Of a stretch of 64,000 nucleotides of DNA, positions 63,303-64,000 are shown in pieces (position 1 is the stretch's first letter; every line of letters begins with the position of its first letter). Position numbers and translations under genes: made by a program. The notes below the pieces were generated by a model. The model was given only the letters and a program-made list of their open reading frames with translations, did not search any database and had not been told where the DNA came from. The stretch comes from S010-25 sp964441285. GTDB lineage: Bacteria > Pseudomonadota > Gammaproteobacteria > SZUA-229. The stretch covers positions 196,820 to 260,819 of the forward strand of contig CAYTUK010000002.1 in the NCBI GenBank assembly GCA_964441285.1, read 5' to 3'.

Positions 63303-64000
63303 ATGCCTCAAACAACAAATAATCTAGCGGCCTACATCTGGTCACTAGCCGACCTTCTTCGTGGTGATTTCAAACAAAGCCAATACGGCCGCATTATCCT
63401 GCCCTTCACGCTATTGCGTCGTCTTGAAGGTGTGCTAGAAGAAAGCAAAGAAGCAGTACTCAAAGAATACGCAAAAGTTCAAAAAATGAATTTGCCAGAA
63501 GAAGCGCAGGAAAAACTGTTACTTCGTGCTACAGGTGGGCTCTCGTTCTTCAATACCTCAAAAATGGATCTCTCCAAACTAGGAGAATCAGGTATCAAAG
63601 ACAATCTGGAATCTTACATCCAGGGCTTTTCCCATGATGCTCGTGAGATATTCGAGCATTTCAAATTTGCTGAATTTATCGCTCAGCTTAATGATGCCAA
63701 CCTGTTGTACAAAATCGTGCAGAAAGTCCGGCAAACCGATTTAAGTCCTGCGGCTATCACCAACCATGAAATGGGGCTGGTGTTTGAAGAACTGATTCGA
63801 CGTTTTGCTGAAGGCTCAAATGAGACCGCAGGCGAGCACTTCACCCCACGTGATATTGTGCGTCTTACTACTTCACTGGTGTTTTTAGAAGATGATGATG
63901 CTTTAACCAAACAAGGCATCATTCGTACTATCTATGACCCCACAGCCGGCGGATTTCAAGAGAGTTGTCGCCTAAAGTTAAAAGTTATGCTGCCAATGTC
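63303..64000 (+). CDS. hsdM: Type I restriction-modification DNA methyltransferase HsdM, N-terminal part (possibly interrupted)
   Basis: The frame is open from the ATG at 63303 to the window edge (232 codons). It has the HsdM N-terminal helical domain (LAAYIWSLADLLRGDFKQSQ, GRIILPFTLLRRLEGVLEES), NHEMGLVFEELIRRFAE and AGEHFTPRDIVRLTTSLVF. Motif I should read DPTAGTGGFL. Here DPTAG (codons at 63936-63950) is followed by GFQESCRLKLKVMLPMS, which does not look like HsdM. Either an insertion begins near 63951 or the sequence is damaged there. A working enzyme would methylate adenine in the host recognition site. Confidence 0.85.
   Translation, partial: MPQTTNNLAAYIWSLADLLRGDFKQSQYGRIILPFTLLRRLEGVLEESKEAVLKEYAKVQKMNLPEEAQEKLLLRATGGLSFFNTSKMDLSKLGESGIKDNLESYIQGFSHDAREIFEHFKFAEFIAQLNDANLLYKIVQKVRQTDLSPAAITNHEMGLVFEELIRRFAEGSNETAGEHFTPRDIVRLTTSLVFLEDDDALTKQGIIRTIYDPTAGGFQESCRLKLKVMLPM

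Overview
The window reads as a chromosomal segment of a gammaproteobacterium of moderate GC. Support for this comes from the glnA-DUF4124-glnL-glnG order, a PlsB-type acyltransferase, a BamC-like protein, an MSHA-type pilus cluster and the end of a Pel exopolysaccharide gene. Nothing in it fixes the genus. No tRNA, rRNA, CRISPR array or transposase gene was seen.

Layout. 1-651 is the 3' end of pelG. 827-8071 (minus) is a compact operon hyfB-C-E-F-G-I. It encodes a membrane complex I/hydrogenase-4-like module whose large subunit has lost the NiFe cysteines, so it looks like an energy-converting hydrogenase-related (Ehr) complex. 8.4-12.0 kb holds rpmE, a secreted SNase-like nuclease, malic enzyme and malate dehydrogenase. 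12.9-19.0 kb is a heavy-metal RND efflux operon (small exported protein, CzcC-, CzcB- and CzcA-like). 19.1-26.3 kb holds a CACHE-HAMP-GGDEF diguanylate cyclase, a lipoprotein, plsB, a BamC-like protein and a PfkB kinase.

26.4-36.8 kb is a nitrogen block. narK, a PP2C phosphatase/Ser-Thr kinase fusion and mobA form one unit, followed by a CDF metal exporter, glnA, a DUF4124 protein and glnL-glnG (NtrBC). Upstream of narK, glnA and glnL I read both an NtrC-like palindrome and a sigma-54 -24/-12 element, so NtrC encoded here probably drives all three.

37.0-56.3 kb is a pilus region. A large prepilin and a TPR protein lie between an ABC permease and an ABC ATPase. An MSHA-type assembly operon (mshM, L, N, E, G, then MshI/J/K-like proteins and two unusual pilins) follows. 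It is framed by a PrsK-like histidine kinase and a PrsR-like sigma-54 response regulator. Sigma-54-like elements precede both the isolated prepilin and the regulator, so the pair may control pilin expression.

56.4-59.1 kb has a hemerythrin, an NnrS-like membrane protein and trmL. From about 59.2 kb to the right edge is a defence-island-like segment: an IetAS-type pair (AAA ATPase plus subtilisin-like protease) with the protease split into two overlapping reading frames, an XRE regulator, and the 5' part of a type I methyltransferase gene whose catalytic motif breaks off about 50 bases before the window ends.

Small dispersed elements recur. A roughly 130-bp MITE-like repeat has two full copies, one copy with a divergent right end and one short divergent relative. 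One 163-bp palindromic element supplies the last codons and stop of the pilus response regulator. There is also one REP-like repeat.
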